From contig JAUIHT010000002.1 in NCBI GenBank assembly GCA_030432235.1, forward strand, positions 124,001 through 188,000: a DNA stretch of 64,000 nucleotides. Reading direction: 5' to 3'. The translations under genes were made by a program, and so were the position numbers. Source of the stretch: Verrucomicrobiia bacterium. GTDB lineage: Bacteria; Verrucomicrobiota; Verrucomicrobiia; Opitutales; Cerasicoccaceae. Below are positions 60,530-64,000 of this stretch, in pieces; position 1 is the stretch's first letter, and every line of letters begins with the position of its first letter. The notes under the pieces are model-generated. The model was not told where the DNA came from. It saw only the letters and a program-made list of their open reading frames with translations, and did no database searches.

Positions 60530-61966
60530 CTACTCGACCTGACGCATCTGGATGCTATCGATGATTTTCTCGCCGGCGATAACGTTGGTGATGACGACCA
60601 TCCAGTCCCCGTCCTCGGCCCACTTGTGCTTGCTGGACTTGAGGCGGTTGAAGGCCTTGCTGATGGTGGCCTGCGGGTCGGGGTCGAACTCCATCATGAA
60701 AGGCTCGACGCCCCACTGCATGAGGAGCTGCTTGAAGAGCACGCGGCTGTCGGTAAAGGCGAATATCGGGCACTGGCTGGGGCGCAGGCTGGACAGCACC
60801 CGGGTCAGCAAGCCGCTGCGGGTGAAGACCACGATGCCGCATTGCTCCAGGTCCATGGCCAGGCGCACGGCGCTGCGCAGCATCAGGGCCTTGGGGGACT
60901 TCAGCTCGACCTCCCTGAGCTCGCGATTGTCAGCCTGCTCGCTCTCTACCTGACGAATGATGCGGTTCATGACATCGACGCATTCGACCGGGTACTTGCC
61001 CGTGGTGGTCTCGCCGGAAAGCATGATGCAGTCGGCGCGCTCGTTGACGGCGTTGGCGATATCGGTCACTTCCGCGCGGGTGGGCAGCGGATTGTCGATC
61101 ATGGACTCGAGCATGTGCGTAGCCACGATGACGGGCTTCTTCTTGTAAATACACTGACTGACCGCGCGCCGCTGGATAATGGGAAGCTGCTCGAAAGGGC
61201 ACTCGATGCCGAGGTCTCCCCGCGCCACCATCAGACCGTCGGCGGCGGCGATGATTTCGTCGAGGTTGGAAATGGCGCTCTGGTCCTCGATCTTGGCGAT
61301 GATTTTGCCGTCAACTTCATGCTCGGCCAGAAAGCGCCGGAAGATGTCGATGTCGTCGGCCTCGCGCACGAAGGACAGGGCAAAGAGCTCCACGCCTTCA
61401 TCCAGGCCAATCTTGATGTCATCCTTGTCCTTGCGCGTCAGGGCGGGCAAGCCCACCTTGACGCCGGGCAGGTTGATGTGACGGCGGTTACCCATGGGAC
61501 CGGGGATGATTACCTCGCAGCGCACGCGATCCTTGAGCACCTCAAGTATTTTCATGCGCACCAGCCCACTGTCGACCAGGAGGGTATTGCCGACATGGAC
61601 GTCGTCAGCCAGTCCTGGATAGTTGACCGTTACACAACGTATCCCCTCCTCGCCCGAAGTTTCGATGCTGCCTTTGGTCAGGAAATCAAACGTCTCGCCC
61701 TGCTGTAAAACAATCGGCTCCGGCAGGTCTCCGGTGCGGATTTCCGGCCCCTTGACGTCCATCATGATGGCGATGTGCCGCCCCACCCGCTCACATACCG
61801 CGCGCACACGGCGTATGGTGGTGCGGGTCCACTCATGGCTGGCGTGCGCCATGTTAAGCCGGCAGATGTCCACGCCGGCGGCGATGAGTTTTTCCAGTTT
61901 ATCTTCGGACTCACTGGCGGGCCCGATGGTGAAAACGATCTTGGTGTGGCGGTAATTGAACTTCAT
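60530..61966 (-). CDS. pyk: Pyruvate kinase
   Basis: Last glycolytic enzyme, 478 residues. [30 protein letters not shown] (substrate loop), [13 protein letters not shown], the active-site [20 protein letters not shown] with catalytic Lys and [17 protein letters not shown] match the family. [26 protein letters not shown] near residue 290 and the regulatory C-terminal domain (about 360-475) are present. Cytoplasmic and probably allosterically controlled. An R1 repeat follows the stop within eight bases. Confidence 0.97.
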   Translation of the reverse strand: MKFNYRHTKIVFTIGPASESEDKLEKLIAAGVDICRLNMAHASHEWTRTTIRRVRAVCERVGRHIAIMMDVKGPEIRTGDLPEPIVLQQGETFDFLTKGSIETSGEEGIRCVTVNYPGLADDVHVGNTLLVDSGLVRMKILEVLKDRVRCEVIIPGPMGNRRHINLPGVKVGLPALTRKDKDDIKIGLDEGVELFALSFVREADDIDIFRRFLAEHEVDGKIIAKIEDQSAISNLDEIIAAADGLMVARGDLGIECPFEQLPIIQRRAVSQCIYKKKPVIVATHMLESMIDNPLPTRAEVTDIANAVNERADCIMLSGETTTGKYPVECVDVMNRIIRQVESEQADNRELREVELKSPKALMLRSAVRLAMDLEQCGIVVFTRSGLLTRVLSSLRPSQCPIFAFTDSRVLFKQLLMQWGVEPFMMEFDPDPQATISKAFNRLKSSKHKWAEDGDWMVVITNVIAGEKIIDSIQMRQVE

Positions 61967-62000
61967 AGCAAATGGAACAAGCCTGCTACCGGGACGCGGC

Positions 62001-62813
62001 TCAGGCCAGACTGGAAAATGCTAGAGCAGGCATCACGCCGTTTTGAGGATCGACCACATCAATGTGGAAATTTTTACCGCCCTGTCGCAATGGGGCAAAG
62101 GTACGCTCAACACACTCCAGGCTATTGCATTCCCGACTGAGGTGGGCCAGGTAGATGCGCTGCCAGCGCGGTTGCTCCGCCCCGGCCAGGAAGTCAAAGG
62201 CCGCATCGTTGGAGAGGTGCCCGTGGCGCCCGCGGATGCGTTGCTTGAGCGACCAGGGCCGGGGAGACATCTCCAGCATTTCCACGTCATGGTTGGCCTC
62301 GATCACCAAGACGTCAGCGCTGTGGACCTTTTCGCTGACGAGCCGGGGCAGGTGCCCGAGGTCAGTCACCCAGGCCACGCTACGACGCGGAGAGAAGAGA
62401 TCATCATGGCCGTGCTCGAAGACGTAACCGACGGGATCATGGGCGTCATGCGGCACGGAAAACGGCGTCACGGTAAGGTCACGATAACGAAAGGCGCTGC
62501 CGGTCTCGAAAAGCTTCCAGCGGCCCTTGCGCTCCCCCAGCCGACTCTGGGCGGCAAAGGCGGTGTCGCGATTGGCGAAAAATTCTACCTTCTTGTGGCG
62601 AAGCAATCCCCGCAGGCCGGCGGTATGGTCGGAATGCTCGTGGGTAAGGAACACCGCGTCGATGTCCTCAAGCCTTTCGCCGGACTCCTGCAGGCGTTTT
62701 CCTATCTCCCGGGCGCTGAACCCGGCATCGATCAATACCTTGCACTCCGGCGTGCACAGCAGGGCACAATTCCCACTGCTGCTGCTGCCTAAAATTTGAA
62801 ACCGAAACTCCAT
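62001..62813 (-). CDS. YycJ/WalJ-like metallo-beta-lactamase-fold hydrolase
   Basis: Protein of 270 residues. The MBL motifs are [12 protein letters not shown] (HxHxDH) near residue 54, [24 protein letters not shown], and [10 protein letters not shown] with the distal His in [12 protein letters not shown]. The N-terminal [15 protein letters not shown] is diagnostic for YycJ/WalJ, a dsDNA 5'-exonuclease-like MBL linked with the Wal system and DNA repair in Firmicutes. Here it is not beside walKR. ATG at 62813 is preferred; the extension to 62840 is not conserved-looking. Confidence 0.9.
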   Translation of the reverse strand: MEFRFQILGSSSSGNCALLCTPECKVLIDAGFSAREIGKRLQESGERLEDIDAVFLTHEHSDHTAGLRGLLRHKKVEFFANRDTAFAAQSRLGERKGRWKLFETGSAFRYRDLTVTPFSVPHDAHDPVGYVFEHGHDDLFSPRRSVAWVTDLGHLPRLVSEKVHSADVLVIEANHDVEMLEMSPRPWSLKQRIRGRHGHLSNDAAFDFLAGAEQPRWQRIYLAHLSRECNSLECVERTFAPLRQGGKNFHIDVVDPQNGVMPALAFSSLA

Positions 62814-62888
62814 CTGCCTTAGCCGCAGAGACTGCGTCAATCGCAGTTAAGCGGCAAGGGGATTTCTCTCCGGGAGCAAAAAAACAGC

Positions 62889-64000
62889 CTAGTTTTCTTC
62901 CAGAACTGCGGCCACCTCGCCAAGCAGCTGGTCGAGGGAAAACGGCTTGTTAATGAAATGACGCACACCCAACTTTCTGGCCCTTGTCATCGCGCCATTG
63001 TCAACTACGCCACTGATGCCGATGATTCTGACCCTCGGGTCTTTTTCGCGCAAAGCCTCAATCATGGCGGCGCCATCCATTTCCGGCATCATCATGTCGG
63101 TGATGACCGCAGATATTTCCCTGGGGCTGCCCGTATAGGTTTCCAGCCCGTCACGGCCGTCACAGGCCAACAGCACCTGGTAGCCGTGGAACTCGAGCAC
63201 CATTTTCATGCTGTCCAGGATGGTCGGTTCGTCATCAACCACCAGAATCGTTTCACCGCTCCCCCGGGGGAGTTCCTCCTCCTGGCTATTCTCTGGCTCT
63301 ACCTCCTCTTTGGTATCAGAAGAGGGCAGATATATGCTGAAGGTGGTTCCCCTCCCGACCTCGCTGTCCACCGTAATGAAACCGCCATGGCTCTGGACGA
63401 TGGAATAGGCGGTGGCCAGGCCCAGCCCGGTTCCCTTCCCGGGCTCCTTGGTCGTAAAAAACGGTTCGAAAATCCGCTTCAGATTATCCGGCAAGATGCC
63501 CTTCCCGGTATCACTGACTTTCACGAGGATGTAGTCACCTCCTTTAGCGCCAGGATTGTGACGCATCTCGACTTTGTCCAGATGGCGATTTTCGGCCCGC
63601 AAAGTCACGGTTCCGCCCTCGGGCATGGCGTCGGCCGCATTCAGGCAGATATTCATCAGTACCTGCTCGATCTGGGTCGCATCCGCGTTTATCTTCCACA
63701 GGTCTCCGTCGAGCTGAACGTCTAAAGTAATGGAACGGGGAAGCGTCCGTCCCAGGATGCCGGTGACCGAATCAACCAACTGGTGAAAATCGACACTGCT
63801 CATATCCCGGGGTGCTCCACGGGAGAAATCCAAAACCTGCCTCAGGATTTTAGCGCCACTCTCCACCCTTTGTTCGATGATCTTGATGGATTCCAGCTGA
63901 TCCGCTGTTGGCTTCATCATACGCAACCGGTCACAACTGAGGCGGATGGGCGTGAGCGTGTTGTTCAAGTCGTGTGCGATACCACCAGCCAGCGTGCCGA
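62889..64000 (-). CDS. Hybrid histidine kinase, 5' part beyond the window
   Basis: C-terminal portion of a hybrid sensor kinase, truncated by the window edge at 64000; its start is outside. Reading in, the H-box [20 protein letters not shown] appears first (phospho-His at 63972-63974). The HATPase follows with [45 protein letters not shown] linker rich in Glu (about 60 residues) leads to a receiver domain with [14 protein letters not shown], phospho-Asp in [16 protein letters not shown] and Lys in [14 protein letters not shown]. Phosphorelay to another protein is likely. The sensory part cannot be seen. Confidence 0.93.
   Translation of the reverse strand, partial: GTLAGGIAHDLNNTLTPIRLSCDRLRMMKPTADQLESIKIIEQRVESGAKILRQVLDFSRGAPRDMSSVDFHQLVDSVTGILGRTLPRSITLDVQLDGDLWKINADATQIEQVLMNICLNAADAMPEGGTVTLRAENRHLDKVEMRHNPGAKGGDYILVKVSDTGKGILPDNLKRIFEPFFTTKEPGKGTGLGLATAYSIVQSHGGFITVDSEVGRGTTFSIYLPSSDTKEEVEPENSQEEELPRGSGETILVVDDEPTILDSMKMVLEFHGYQVLLACDGRDGLETYTGSPREISAVITDMMMPEMDGAAMIEALREKDPRVRIIGISGVVDNGAMTRARKLGVRHFINKPFSLDQLLGEVAAVLEEN

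Noticed and set aside
63966-63968. TTG start codon of the hybrid kinase at 63968
   Set aside because: The frame continues upstream to the window edge and includes the H-box with the phospho-His, so the gene is cut by the window and does not start here.

Overview
The window reads as a chromosomal segment of a free-living, aerobic, Gram-negative member of the PVC superphylum, most likely Verrucomicrobiota (Opitutia-like). This is inferred from protein families, not from a marker tree. The support is an alternative complex III operon joined to a cbb3-type oxidase, a pilM-N-O-P-Q type pilus operon with a divergent secretin, a TraR/DksA-like protein with a histone-H1-like lysine/alanine tail, a bS22/COX24-type mini ribosomal protein, and non-mevalonate isoprenoid synthesis (ispE). 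No phage, insertion sequence, integrase or CRISPR array was seen. Base composition is moderately GC-rich and coding density is high.

Layout. 1-7.2 kb: ispE, then a minus-strand pilus assembly operon (pilM-N-O-P-like-secretin), then a 31-residue bS22-like gene with its own terminator. 7.4-20.3 kb: housekeeping and regulatory genes: a degenerate PiT-like transporter, mazG, a YgjP-type metallopeptidase, a TPR protein, aat, tRNA-Thr(CGT), a PP2C phosphatase, a DinG-type helicase, ferritin, an L,D-transpeptidase, asd, and an ammonium-transporter/histidine-kinase fusion with its response regulator. 20.4-21.9 kb: two secreted proteins. 22.0-34.0 kb: one long minus-strand respiratory operon encoding alternative complex III (actA-F) followed by ccoS-like, ccoN, ccoO and ccoP-like genes. 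A copper-type P-ATPase at 36.2-38.2 kb could supply copper to the oxidase.

38.4-45.6 kb: a plus-strand six-gene cassette: SDR epimerase, membrane glycosyltransferase, HAD phosphatase fused to a GMC-partner domain, GMC oxidoreductase, second SDR, and a UbiA-type decaprenyl-phosphate phosphoribosyltransferase. Together these could form a lipid-linked pentofuranose pathway analogous to mycobacterial decaprenyl-phospho-arabinose synthesis. 45.6-52.9 kb: a CFA-like methyltransferase, ileS, the DksA/H1-like gene, lspA, a CruF-like carotenoid gene and a methyltransferase. 52.9-58.9 kb: minor pilins, a NarL/CHASE4 two-component pair and a major-pilin-like gene. 59-64 kb: glyA, pyk, a YycJ-like MBL hydrolase and the 3' part of a hybrid histidine kinase cut by the window edge.

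Between genes there are at least two families of multi-hairpin interspersed repeats (three copies near 9.96, 17.66 and 60.43 kb; two 56-nt copies at 10.05 and 11.33 kb). There are also several elements built of 7- or 9-nt tandem repeats, often in inverted arms. These repeats, the lipid-linked sugar cassette, the ammonium-sensing kinase and the complex III/cbb3 operon are the most interesting parts of the window.
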